From JBBRGG01 sp038240875 (GTDB taxonomy: Bacteria > Planctomycetota > Phycisphaerae > Phycisphaerales > UBA1924): DNA of 23,489 bases. A program made the translations under genes and the position numbers. The stretch spans positions 1 through 23,489 of the forward strand of contig JBBRGG010000016.1 in the NCBI GenBank assembly GCA_038240875.1. The letters are read 5' to 3'. The notes under the pieces were generated by a model that saw nothing but the letters and a program-made list of their open reading frames with translations, did not search any database and was not told the origin of the DNA. How positions within the stretch are numbered: the stretch's first letter is position 1; each line of letters opens with the position of its first letter. Below are positions 8,458-15,986 of the stretch, one piece after another.

Positions 8458-9135
8458 ATGCGACTGCTTTCTTCGATCGTTCTTCTGGCCGCAGCGACTG
8501 CTGCCGCGACTTCTGCCGCTAAAGCGCAGCTGACTGTTGACCCCGCTAACGCCTTTGCCTGGCAGGAAAACGTCGGCTGGTTTAACTTCGGCGGCGCAGC
8601 GTCACCCAACGATGTTCAGTTCCAATCCAGCTTCGCCCAAGGCTTCGTATGGGGCGAGAATATCGGCTGGATCAACCTCGGTGATGGCTCGCCCGCCAAC
8701 GGCTTCCAATATGCCAACGTCAATGGCACTGACTTCGGGGTCAATATCAACCCAATTAATGGCAACCTCGCTGGCTACGGCTGGTCTGAAAATACGGGCT
8801 GGATCAACTTCGCGGGCGGAGCTCTTGCAACCCCCGCCAACCCCGCTCGCCTCGACCTTAGCACGAGCCGTCTGCGTGGCTTTGCCTGGGGCGAGAACAT
8901 CGGCTGGCTCAACCTCGATAACGCCACGCGATTTGTCGGCGTCATCACCAACTCCAACTGCCCAGCTTGTCCTGCTGACTTTGACCAAGATGGTGGCGTG
9001 ACCGGTGGCGATATTGCTGCCTTCTTCACTGACTTTGAAGCAGGTCTTCCTTGTGCCGACACCGATCAAGACGGCGGCATCACCGGTGGTGACATCGCGG
9101 CGTTCTTTGTTGTCTTTGAGGCCGGTGGGTGTTGA
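8458..9135 (+). CDS. Secreted WGENIGW-repeat protein with two C-terminal dockerin-like repeats
   Basis: A 225-residue exported protein. I chose ATG 8458 because it has AAGGA 8 bases upstream and gives a clean signal peptide (MRLLSSIVLLAAATAAATSA, about 24 residues to KAQ). An in-frame ATG at 8416 would put 14 hydrophilic residues ahead of it. The body has four copies of a W-x-E-N-x-G-W motif starting at Trp35, Trp65, Trp109 and Trp144 (WQENVGW, WGENIGW, WSENTGW, WGENIGW), each followed by a hydrophobic-Asn pair such as INLG. The tail (about 165-225) holds two near-identical units, DFDQDGGVTGGDIAAFFTDF and DTDQDGGITGGDIAAFFVVF, bounded by cysteines. Their DxDxDGG pattern fits calcium binding as in dockerins or EF-hands. 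The cellular role is unknown, possibly surface or matrix attachment. Confidence 0.85.
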   Translation: MRLLSSIVLLAAATAAATSAAKAQLTVDPANAFAWQENVGWFNFGGAASPNDVQFQSSFAQGFVWGENIGWINLGDGSPANGFQYANVNGTDFGVNINPINGNLAGYGWSENTGWINFAGGALATPANPARLDLSTSRLRGFAWGENIGWLNLDNATRFVGVITNSNCPACPADFDQDGGVTGGDIAAFFTDFEAGLPCADTDQDGGITGGDIAAFFVVFEAGGC

Positions 9136-9149
9136 GAGAGGCAAAGTCA

Positions 9150-9225
9150 AGCCACTAGGCATTCGGTATTCGTGCTTCGGCATTCGTGCTTCGGCAATCG
9201 TTATTCGGCTATCGCCAATCGTAAA
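9150..9225. repeat. GCATTCG/GAATGC dispersed tandem repeat
   Basis: Alternating GGCATTCG, GGTATTCG, GTGCTTCGGCATTCG and GGCAATCG words fill the first part of the gap after the WGENIGW gene. The reverse complement (CGAATGCCGAATGCCGAA) is found again at about 14985-15003, before another gene, so this is a dispersed family. No coding function is seen. Confidence 0.6.
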
Positions 9226-9311
9226 GCCCACATTACGTCTGTATCAAACAAACAAGCCCACACGCACACACAAAAAGTGCATGCGAGTCGGCCTCTGGTT
9301 TGTTGGCGTCT

Positions 9312-9329
9312 CTAAGTTGTACAACTTAG
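9312..9329. other. 18-bp perfect palindrome
   Basis: CTAAGTTGTACAACTTAG is perfectly self-complementary and lies between the two convergent genes ending at 9135 and 9380. There is no T-tract, so it is not a classic terminator. It may be a protein-binding site or a cruciform-forming spacer. Confidence 0.6.
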
Positions 9330-9379
9330 GAGCTCGGCATCTGTAAGCATCGGCGAGGCTTTCCAAATGCCTCTTTCTC

Positions 9380-9886
9380 TCACATCCGCTTGGCTTGCAG
9401 GATTACCACCGGCTCAACGGGTACGTCGCCCATGCCAGCGCGTGAGCCCGTCGGCACTTTGCGGATGATGTCGACAACGTCCATGCCTTTGGTAACCTTG
9501 CCAAACACGGCATACGCGGCACCATCAGCTTGCTGCTTATCCAAAAAGCCATTGTCCGCAACGTTGATGAAGAATTGGCACGTCGCGCTATCCGGGTCGC
9601 CACCGAGCCGCGCCATCGCAAGGCTGCCTTTGACGTTCTTGAGCTCGTTGCGCCATTCGTTGGCGATCGTGTCTTTGGTTGGCTTCTGGGTCATGCCACG
9701 CTTGCCATCAATGACGAAGCCGCCACCTTGCACCATGAAGCCGTCGATGACCCGGTGAAAGATCGTCGCGTCGTAATGGCCAGCGTCGACGTATTCAAGG
9801 AAGTTTTTGCTGCTGATAGGGGCTTTAACTTCATCGAGTTCGATCTCGATGTCGCCTTTGGTGGTGCTAAGTTTGACAAGTGCCAT
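9380..9886 (-). CDS. ppiB: Cyclophilin-type peptidyl-prolyl cis-trans isomerase
   Basis: A 168-residue cytoplasmic cyclophilin catalysing proline isomerisation during protein folding. The active-site block FHRVIDGFMVQGGG carries Arg45, Phe50 and Gln53, with the same spacing as Arg55, Phe60 and Gln63 of human CypA. AMARLGGDPDSATCQFFINV and AYAVFGKVTKGMDVVDII complete the fold. There is no signal peptide, hence a PpiB-like rather than PpiA-like assignment. The start has AAGGGA upstream. It is convergent with the preceding secreted-protein gene and divergent from the SRPBCC gene, so it is probably transcribed alone. Confidence 0.95.
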   Translation of the reverse strand: MALVKLSTTKGDIEIELDEVKAPISSKNFLEYVDAGHYDATIFHRVIDGFMVQGGGFVIDGKRGMTQKPTKDTIANEWRNELKNVKGSLAMARLGGDPDSATCQFFINVADNGFLDKQQADGAAYAVFGKVTKGMDVVDIIRKVPTGSRAGMGDVPVEPVVILQAKRM

Positions 9887-10090
9887 GGGTTGTTCCCTTT
9901 CAATGCAGAGTGTGAGGTTGCGAAGGCAGGATCAAAATTCGCCCCGATACGATTTTGAGGGCTTTGAGTTGAGTTCGACACGATCGAAACAGTCGGCGGC
10001 GAATCCAGCCGATAATAGCCTTGCACCTCTTGGATCAGTAGCCCGCAGCGGTAATGAATCGACGCACGCACCACGCTCGAACCCACACAC

Positions 10091-10546
10091 ATGCTCCGAA
10101 CACTCGAAACCGATCTTTGGCTACCTCGACCGATCGATGAGGTCTTCGCGTTCTTCGCCGACGCCGACAACCTGCAGCGGATCACGCCACCGTTGCTCAA
10201 CTTTCGCATCGTAACCCCAAGGCCGATACCAATGGCCGCAGGCACACTCATTGATTATCGCATCAGCCTGCGCGGCTTTCCCATGCGTTGGCGAACGCTT
10301 ATTTCCGTGTGGGAACCGCCCTTTCGCTTCGTTGATGAACAACTCAAAGGCCCATACTCAACCTGGATCCACGAGCACACCTTCGCTCGCGAAACACGCG
10401 AAGGCGTCGAAGGCACCCGCTGTAAGGACATCGTTCGATACGCATCCCTCGGCGGCGGCATTATCCACCGCGTGCTCGTCCGCCCCGATCTCGAACGAAT
10501 CTTTCGCTACCGACAAGCAGCGATGCTTGAAATCATGGGTGTGTGA
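10091..10546 (+). CDS. SRPBCC (START/Bet v 1-like) family protein
   Basis: A 151-residue soluble protein with the helix-grip signature: a start of the type LETDLWLPRPIDEVFAFFAD, then ADNLQRITPP, a central WRTLISVWEPPFRFVDEQLK strand pair, GPYSTWIHEHTF, and a C-terminal helix (RVLVRPDLERIFRYRQAAML). The family binds hydrophobic ligands or acts as a cyclase-like scaffold. This variant, with ITPP near residue 36, resembles the ligand-binding SRPBCC proteins sometimes called CDK2/3-activator-like in annotation; no ligand can be deduced. There is no obvious Shine-Dalgarno before the ATG. The gene ends 23 bases before the convergent lipoprotein gene. Confidence 0.85.
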   Translation: MLRTLETDLWLPRPIDEVFAFFADADNLQRITPPLLNFRIVTPRPIPMAAGTLIDYRISLRGFPMRWRTLISVWEPPFRFVDEQLKGPYSTWIHEHTFARETREGVEGTRCKDIVRYASLGGGIIHRVLVRPDLERIFRYRQAAMLEIMGV

Positions 10547-10569
10547 AGCGATGCTGCTCGCCTTCGCCC

Positions 10570-11331
10570 TCACTCTTTGGGTAGCACATCAAGCAGTGCC
10601 TTGCTCGCGGTTTCGAGCGCGTCGCTCGTTGTGCTCACGGCTGTCTGCACAACCACACCACGCGCGCTGGGCCACGCCGTGGGTGGCGCGTCTACGCCTC
10701 GCGCTTGTCTTAAGATGATTAAGCGTTCATTGACGAGCTTGAGTGCCGCTGCACACGCTTCATCACGTTCCTCCGCTGCCTTGGCTAGCGCGTCCCAGCG
10801 GGTTTCGATTTCTTCCAATCGAGCCGAACCTCGTTGATGTCCTGCGTCATCATCAATTGCGCGAAGCTCACGCCGCCATTGCATCTCCAGTGAATCATAC
10901 TTTCCAGCCGCAGCATCAACACGCATCTTCGATGATCGCACGCGCCGGTCGGCAATCGCCAGCGCGACGCGAACGTCATCGATGTGCTGGTCAAGAGCCT
11001 TGGAGCCCGCACCCGCCGAGACGTCATCTCCAGCGATGGCGAGAGCTTCCATGGTGGTAAACCGAGCCGTTGATTGTGATATGAGCAACCCTTCGACGCT
11101 GCTGGCAAGGCTTCGTTGGCGGTCCTTTCCAAAGGCATCAGCGATGACAAAGTCTGGCTGGGCGCAGCCAGAACTTATCACGATCACGCCAGCGATGAAC
11201 ACGCAGGCGGCAAGCGCGCTTGCGCTTGCGCGCGGCAGCGAGAGTGATCGCACGATTGCGACCAACTGCGCACGCGCAGCACGTAACAAGTGGCATCGCC
11301 GTAACAATGTGCCTCGTTGCAAAATGCTCAT
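10570..11331 (-). CDS. Predicted lipoprotein with long helical region (DUF2959-like?)
   Basis: A lipoprotein precursor with a lipobox (ISSGC, Cys56 counting from ATG 11331) after a hydrophobic stretch. The mature part is strongly helical with heptad-like charged segments (DDVRVALAIADRRVRSSKMR, RLEEIETRWDALAKAAEERD). The order of helices and the phrase LVNERLIILRQ near the C-terminus recall DUF2959 proteins, but I cannot confirm this. The start is uncertain. TTG 11355 overlaps the upstream stop (TTGA), ATG 11331 is the first ATG, and GTG 11253 would give the most typical lipoprotein signal length. No good ribosome site distinguishes them. It is probably translated together with the BamE-like gene ending at 11352. 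Function unknown. Confidence 0.7.
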   Translation of the reverse strand: MSILQRGTLLRRCHLLRAARAQLVAIVRSLSLPRASASALAACVFIAGVIVISSGCAQPDFVIADAFGKDRQRSLASSVEGLLISQSTARFTTMEALAIAGDDVSAGAGSKALDQHIDDVRVALAIADRRVRSSKMRVDAAAGKYDSLEMQWRRELRAIDDDAGHQRGSARLEEIETRWDALAKAAEERDEACAAALKLVNERLIILRQARGVDAPPTAWPSARGVVVQTAVSTTSDALETASKALLDVLPKE

Positions 11332-11351
11332 TGCAGGCCACACCCACACGA

Positions 11352-11672
11352 TCAAAATCCTGCTTTGCTCTTGCCGACAACGCGGTCGGCGACGATGGTC
11401 ACAGACATTTCCTTGGGGCCTTCGCGCCAGGTGTACGTGTCCTGCAGCGACCTGGTCGCCGAGGCGATCCCCGCGGCGCTGATACCGGTGCCGGTGATTT
11501 CCTGCTTTTCGCCCTTGCCCATAAACCCTTCGACTTCGCCAAACGTCATGCCGATAGTAATCTTGTCGTAGTTCTCGATCGTGACTTTCTTGTCACAACC
11601 GGGGAGCACTAAGCCAGCGAATGCAACGATGGCGATCGTGGCCGTGGTGCTAAACGCGCGATTCCATTCCAT
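11352..11672 (-). CDS. Small BamE/SmpA-like lipoprotein
   Basis: A 106-residue lipoprotein: signal peptide with lipobox LPGC (Cys26), then KVTIENYDKITIGMTFGEVEGFMGKGE. That block matches the start of the BamE/SmpA/OmlA fold (Ile-x-x-Gly-Met-Thr-x-x-Glu-Val then a Gly near a short loop). The rest (DTYTWREGPKEMSVTIVADR) fits the following beta-strands. BamE itself belongs to the outer-membrane assembly complex, but many small lipoproteins share the fold without that role, so BamE function is not claimed. It comes first in a two-gene unit with the coiled-coil lipoprotein gene. Confidence 0.75.
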   Translation of the reverse strand: MEWNRAFSTTATIAIVAFAGLVLPGCDKKVTIENYDKITIGMTFGEVEGFMGKGEKQEITGTGISAAGIASATRSLQDTYTWREGPKEMSVTIVADRVVGKSKAGF

Positions 11673-11846
11673 GGCGAGGCTCCTGTTGGGTCGAGTTGTT
11701 GTGCGAATGACTGTGAATATAATTCTAAAGCGTTCGAGCTGAAACTGTGCGAGGCTTTATCGTACACGATTGTGCCCGATCCTGCCATACCCGTGTCAGA
11801 TTCTGCTCGATCCTCCTCGTGCAATCATTGAGCAAAATTCGACGAC

Positions 11847-12602
11847 TTATGGCTGCCTCATAAAGTTGTAAGGCCCTTTTTCCGAGCCCCAGACCTGCGT
11901 GTGCTTGGCGTCGTAGCCGCGATCAAGTGTGTGCAAGCCATCGCTCTTGATCTCGACGATGCTGGTTGCGTAAGTCGAGCCGGAGAGCGCACTCGGGCAC
12001 GCCACGCCGACGGTTGAGCCGTGCCACGAACCACCGATCCCCTTTGTCAACACCACCTCACAACCTTCCTTGATCGCAAGGCTTTCAGGCCCGATATCGG
12101 CGAGCGGTTCGGGCTGCTGCCAAGCGCCAGCAAACCGCAGCGGATCGCCCGGCAACTCCCACACTTCGCTGCGAATCGCAATTCGTTGCACACCATCACT
12201 GATCGTGTACGCCATGGGGGTCACGCGATAGACCCGCTGGCGATAAGGCTTGCCTGGCATCTGTGCCACGGCTTGCTCGACGTAAAGCCAGCGTTCCGCC
12301 GAACTAGATTTTTCCGGCCAGATCGAAGCCATGTGCAAGATGATCGGGCGAAAGTCTTTATCTGCTTCGGCTTGACCCACGCTTGAAAACGAACCAGTCA
12401 TCATCGAGATGACTTCGTCGAGTGCCTGCGCGCCAAGTTCGGCGTTGCTGACTTTGGGCTGCAGATTGGTACCTGACTTACCCCCGCAATCTGTATGCGT
12501 CGCGCAGCCAGCAAGGCTGAGTATGCAACCGACGACGGTGATCGTGCACGCCAAACGCGCGATGACGCGTGCCGTTGTCTGCTCTGTGAACCGTGTGCGC
12601 AT
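11847..12602 (-). CDS. CpcT/CpeT-like lipoprotein
   Basis: A 251-residue lipoprotein (lipobox LAGC, Cys33). The mature sequence follows the CpcT/CpeT (phycobilin lyase) family from end to end: MMTGSFSSVGQAEADKDFRP, WLYVEQAVAQMPGKPYRQRV, an EGCEVVLTK block, the SWHGSTVGVACPS turn and the closing LDRGYDAKHTQVWGSEKGPY. In cyanobacteria these proteins attach bilins to phycobiliproteins. Relatives occur widely in non-photosynthetic bacteria, where the ligand is unknown. The lipid anchor suggests an envelope location, unlike the cytoplasmic cyanobacterial enzymes. It is a separate gene from the two downstream lipoproteins, with a gap of 174 bases. The family assignment is firm; lyase activity is not implied. 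Confidence 0.88.
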   Translation of the reverse strand: MRTRFTEQTTARVIARLACTITVVGCILSLAGCATHTDCGGKSGTNLQPKVSNAELGAQALDEVISMMTGSFSSVGQAEADKDFRPIILHMASIWPEKSSSAERWLYVEQAVAQMPGKPYRQRVYRVTPMAYTISDGVQRIAIRSEVWELPGDPLRFAGAWQQPEPLADIGPESLAIKEGCEVVLTKGIGGSWHGSTVGVACPSALSGSTYATSIVEIKSDGLHTLDRGYDAKHTQVWGSEKGPYNFMRQP

Positions 12603-12757
12603 GTACCGCTCCGTGTGTTAGGTCCTTGTGCCCGGGCGAACTAGTTTTTTGACGAAACAAATCTCTCCCCCAATGAAATCAAGCAACACAGGCTAGCCAG
12701 CGATTCGCGTCGTAGCTCAAGGAGCTCAGTCGAATACAATATGGCTACATAAGGTTG

Positions 12758-13909
12758 TCAACTGCTCGCGTGTTCGTCCAGCCATGGGTAATCGGTGTAG
12801 CCCAAGGCGTCCGGGCCGTAGTAGGTCGCTGGGTTTGGCGGGTTGAAGTGAACGCTTTCGCCACGGGCGACGCGCGCAAAGCGAGCCGAGAGATCAGGGT
12901 TTGCGATCAGCAACGTGCCAAACGCGACAGCGTCGGCGATTCCCTCGCGGATGAATTGGTCCGCCTCGGCGAAATCGAACCTGCCATTGGTGATGAGCAC
13001 GCCCTTGTACCGCTCGCGAAAGTACGCGATAGGTACCTCATTTGTGCGCTCATCTTGGGTCGCTGCAAGCGAACGCATGATGTGGGCGTAGGCTAGGTTG
13101 TACTCGGATAAGCGTTCGACGACATAGCCAAAGGTCGCGCGTGAGTTGCTGTCGCGCATAGCGTGGTAATCGCCACTAGGGGAAAGTCGGATTCCCACGC
13201 GATCATTGGGCCAGACTTTGAGGATCGCTTCAAGCGCCAAGAGCATGAAGCGAGCGCGATTTTCGATTGAGCCGCCAAAGTCGTCGCCACGAGCGTTGCT
13301 TGAATCGCGAAGAAACTGGTCGGGCAGATAACCATTGGCCCCGTGAAGTTCGACCCCATCAAAGCCAGCGTCTTTGGCGTGTTGTGCCGCAGCTTGATAG
13401 GTGTCGATGATGCCTGGGATTTCTGCTGGGTCGAGAGCGCGCGGCGTAACCCTGGATTTGACGCCTTCGTAGGTTCGGCAAGTGCCGCCCGGGTCGAGCG
13501 CGGAAGCTGATACTGGCAGGCCATTGTCAGGCTGAAAGTCTGGGTGCGACATTCGGCCAACATGCCAGAGCTGGGCGACGATTTTGGTTGATGAGGGAGT
13601 TGATGATTCTGGAGAATCCTCATGAACAGCCTCATGAACACCACGAGTAATCGGCAACCAGCCAGCAACGTGCGAAGGCTGGAACAAGCCGGGCGTGTTT
13701 GGGTAGCCTTGGCCTTGGCGAGAGATGTTGGTGGCTTCGGAGATGATGAGCGAAGCCCCGCCCGGCAAGGCTCGCTGGCGGTAATACTTCGCCATGATCG
13801 CAGTGGGGGTACCGTCGCGTTCGGCCCGGCAGCGGGTGAGAGGAGCCATGATCACCCGATGAGGCAACTGCCAAGCACCAACGCGAAGTGGTTCGAGCAA
13901 TCTAGGCAT
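12758..13909 (-). CDS. Alkene reductase, Old Yellow Enzyme family
   Basis: A 383-residue FMN-dependent ene-reductase (NemA-like) that reduces activated C=C bonds with NAD(P)H. MAPLTRCRA near the N-terminus and the active-site block ELHGANGYLPDQFLRDSSNA carry His189, Asn192 and Tyr194, the spacing of the substrate-binding His/Asn and proton-donor Tyr of yeast OYE1. RGDDFGGSIENRARF and the C-terminal FGTLLIANPDLSARF are classic. One oddity is a hydrophilic Glu/Ser/Thr-rich loop at about 94-108 (EDSPESSTPSST) that lengthens the usual GVH-to-QLWH segment. Its DNA contains the short direct repeat CATGAACA. The start ATG is overlapped by a 7-codon ORF beginning at 13925 whose stop overlaps it; no strong ribosome site is visible. 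Confidence 0.95.
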   Translation of the reverse strand: MPRLLEPLRVGAWQLPHRVIMAPLTRCRAERDGTPTAIMAKYYRQRALPGGASLIISEATNISRQGQGYPNTPGLFQPSHVAGWLPITRGVHEAVHEDSPESSTPSSTKIVAQLWHVGRMSHPDFQPDNGLPVSASALDPGGTCRTYEGVKSRVTPRALDPAEIPGIIDTYQAAAQHAKDAGFDGVELHGANGYLPDQFLRDSSNARGDDFGGSIENRARFMLLALEAILKVWPNDRVGIRLSPSGDYHAMRDSNSRATFGYVVERLSEYNLAYAHIMRSLAATQDERTNEVPIAYFRERYKGVLITNGRFDFAEADQFIREGIADAVAFGTLLIANPDLSARFARVARGESVHFNPPNPATYYGPDALGYTDYPWLDEHASS

Positions 13910-14145
13910 CCACCAAGATAGGCATCCCTCAAACCGTTTTTGATCACCCGGTCCGGTATCGTTGCGATGCTCTCTTATTTACTTCTGCTGTAACGCTAAT
14001 GCTTTCCAGTCGAACAAACTGAAACCGCACGCCCTGTGTTTGGCGAAGTCACTCAGGCTTCTTTCCTGCCTTTCTTCTTCCAAACCCGACTTTCTTCCTA
14101 ACCGTTTTTTAAGCAAGACTTAAACCGATACTCTGTAGTATTCTC

Positions 14146-14919
14146 ATGCACGCACCGTTTCGTTCAATTTTCCGCAGCGCGGCTCGCCACTTTGGTGGCT
14201 CTTTGGGATCCATGCCCAGGCAGCGATCGCGCGCCTTCACCCTCATCGAGTTGCTTGTTGTCATTGGCATTATTGCACTACTCATCGGCATCTTGCTGCC
14301 CGCGCTAGGCAAGGCTCGCGAGAGCGCACGCCGCGTAAAGTGCCTTGCCAACTTAAAGGGCATCGGCGTGGGCATTGCTCTCTATATGAACCAGAGCAAG
14401 GAACTGCTCCCCAAGGTTCGCCCGCTTAACAGTGGCAGCAACACTAACGATCCCTCGCTGCTCGACATTCTCGGCCAATACACCGATGCCGCGTTGCCTT
14501 ACGAACGCGCCCCCGATGACTGGGTCGTCGCTGATCCTTGGCGCTGCCCCAGCGACGCTGGCGGCACCGACGAAGCCACTGGATTTAAGCCACTTTGGCA
14601 ATCCGCAGGAACGAGTTATGAGTACGCGCCCGGCGCGTTGATGGTCGCCGCAGAATTGTTCACAGTAAAGTTCCCGCAGTTTGGTGTGAGTAAGGCGTAC
14701 GAAGCAGCACAGCCGCCGTTTGCCGTGCTTGTGGACGCCGCAGATTGGCATAACCCGCGGTATGGCACGGATCGAGCGATTTCCGCCGAGCAGCTTTGGG
14801 ATCGAAATGGGCTTTTCTATGGCGATTGGCGAGCCGATAAAGTGCCTTTTGTGACGACCGATCGTGCGCAAACCCTCTTTGAGAATGTGCTTCGCTTTGG
14901 TGGCGGGCTAGGGGGGTAG
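14146..14919 (+). CDS. Prepilin-type N-terminal cleavage/methylation protein (type II secretion pseudopilin-like)
   Basis: A 257-residue protein with a class III signal: basic leader RQRSRA, then FTLIELLVVIGIIALLIGIL and LPALGKARESARRVKCLANL, the form seen many times over in planctomycete genomes. A prepilin peptidase would cut before Phe, leaving a membrane-spanning helix for assembly into a pseudopilus or pilus-like fibre. The C-terminal half is soluble and has no recognised domain. The start could be 14146 or the internal ATG at 14212 (MPRQRSRA), which gives the usual short leader; neither has a clear ribosome site. No other secretion gene is adjacent, as is common for these dispersed planctomycete pseudopilins. 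Confidence 0.9.
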   Translation: MHAPFRSIFRSAARHFGGSLGSMPRQRSRAFTLIELLVVIGIIALLIGILLPALGKARESARRVKCLANLKGIGVGIALYMNQSKELLPKVRPLNSGSNTNDPSLLDILGQYTDAALPYERAPDDWVVADPWRCPSDAGGTDEATGFKPLWQSAGTSYEYAPGALMVAAELFTVKFPQFGVSKAYEAAQPPFAVLVDAADWHNPRYGTDRAISAEQLWDRNGLFYGDWRADKVPFVTTDRAQTLFENVLRFGGGLGG

Positions 14920-14925
14920 GAAGAA

Positions 14926-15003
14926 GAATTGGCAGAGTGGAACAGTGGCATACTTGCAAAGTGGCAAAGAAACCGGTGGATGCGCGAATGCCGAATGCCG
15001 AAT
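14926..15003 (+). repeat. Dispersed GTGGCA repeat followed by GAATGCC repeat
   Basis: GAATTGGCAGAGTG (14926-14939), ACAGTGGCA and AAAGTGGCAAAG match the repeat found inside dnaE at 1692-1749. About 20 bases later, CGAATGCCGAATGCCGAA matches the reverse complement of the repeat at 9150-9225. The two families are therefore stacked in this 110-base gap. Confidence 0.65.
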
Positions 15004-15029
15004 ACTTCTGACTTTCGTTTGAGTTAAAC

Positions 15030-15986
15030 ATGAACAACGAACCAACAAATTCCTCGTACACCAACGCCCAACAGCCTGTCCCAACTCCTGGCTCAACACC
15101 TGGCGTAGGCAGCCTTCTCGATGGGCTCGACGTGCCAAAGAGAATCGGAGCAGCTCGTCCGCCCAAGGGTCCAGGCCTCATCGCTCGCCGAATCACTAAA
15201 GCCAAAGCCGCTTGGCAGGCTCGCATAGACGATCCAATTCGCCGCAAGCCCACGATCTTCGCGGCCCGAGGCGTAGCTGCGGCGTTACTTGTCGCGGCTG
15301 GCGTTGGGTTGTACTTTGCTCTTCGCCCTGTTCCTCAGCCAGACTATTTCAGCGACCCGCTCAACGACGTCTTCAACTACACACTCTTAACCGACGAATT
15401 TAACAAGTTGCCCGTTGAAAAACGCCTGGAACTTATTGCGGCGTTGGTAAAGCGGATGCAGTCAATGAACAAGGGCGACTCGATGTTGCTCGCCGCCTTT
15501 GGCGCGGGGATCGCGGGCCAGGCACGCGAACAGATTAAAGAAAACGCATCGCAACTCGCGGTCGACATGTGGGATAAATACGCAAAGGACTATCGCAACG
15601 TGCCCGAGCAAGACCGCTCGGCGTACCTCGACAAGACCTTCGTCGACTTCATGAAAAATATGGAAGCTCTTGGCGGCAACCCGCGCGATATCTCCGACCA
15701 AGATCGCCTCGCTGAAGTGAAAAAGCAGGCCCAGCGCGATCGCCAGGCGATGCGTGAACCAGGCCGCGGCCCCGATGGCGAGGCGCTGGGAAGTGTCTAC
15801 AACTTCATGAACAACGACGTGGGCTCGCGGGCCAACCCGCAGCAGCGCGTTCGTGGCCAGCAACTGCTACGCGATATGGGGCGTCACTTTCGTGGCCAAG
15901 ACCCTGAAACCGGCAAGCCCGCCACCGAGACCGCCCCGGCGCCTGCACCAGCCCAAGAAGTGCCACAAGACAACGGTCCGGCGTAA
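15030..15986 (+). CDS. Single-pass membrane protein of unknown function
   Basis: A 318-residue protein I do not recognise. A hydrophilic, Pro/Gly/Thr-rich N-terminal tail (about 1-50) leads into a basic region (RRITKAKAAWQARIDDPIRR), one transmembrane helix (GVAAALLVAAGVGLYFAL, about 79-96), then a mostly helical outer domain with many charged residues (KRLELIAALVKRMQSMNKGD; DFMKNMEALGGNPRDISDQD). It ends in a Pro/Ala-rich tail (ATETAPAPAPAQEVPQ). The layout suggests an N-in, C-out membrane-anchored protein. It follows the pseudopilin gene on the same strand after 110 bases of dispersed repeats, so co-transcription is possible but not shown. Confidence 0.75.
   Translation: MNNEPTNSSYTNAQQPVPTPGSTPGVGSLLDGLDVPKRIGAARPPKGPGLIARRITKAKAAWQARIDDPIRRKPTIFAARGVAAALLVAAGVGLYFALRPVPQPDYFSDPLNDVFNYTLLTDEFNKLPVEKRLELIAALVKRMQSMNKGDSMLLAAFGAGIAGQAREQIKENASQLAVDMWDKYAKDYRNVPEQDRSAYLDKTFVDFMKNMEALGGNPRDISDQDRLAEVKKQAQRDRQAMREPGRGPDGEALGSVYNFMNNDVGSRANPQQRVRGQQLLRDMGRHFRGQDPETGKPATETAPAPAPAQEVPQDNGPA

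Noticed and set aside
8232..8609. Minus-strand Ser/Lys-rich ORF
   Set aside because: Its composition comes from the 12-base tandem repeat at 8303-8352, and it overlaps the well-supported secreted-protein start.
8602..9231. Minus-strand ORF of 209 codons opposite the WGENIGW gene
   Set aside because: Shadow of the plus-strand gene, which has signal peptide, repeats and calcium-binding motifs; the antisense start lies in a dispersed repeat.
13907..13925. Seven-codon leader peptide before the Old Yellow Enzyme gene
   Set aside because: ATG 13925 opens a 7-codon ORF overlapping the true start, but it has no well-placed ribosome site and may arise from a local duplication of GGATGCCTA.
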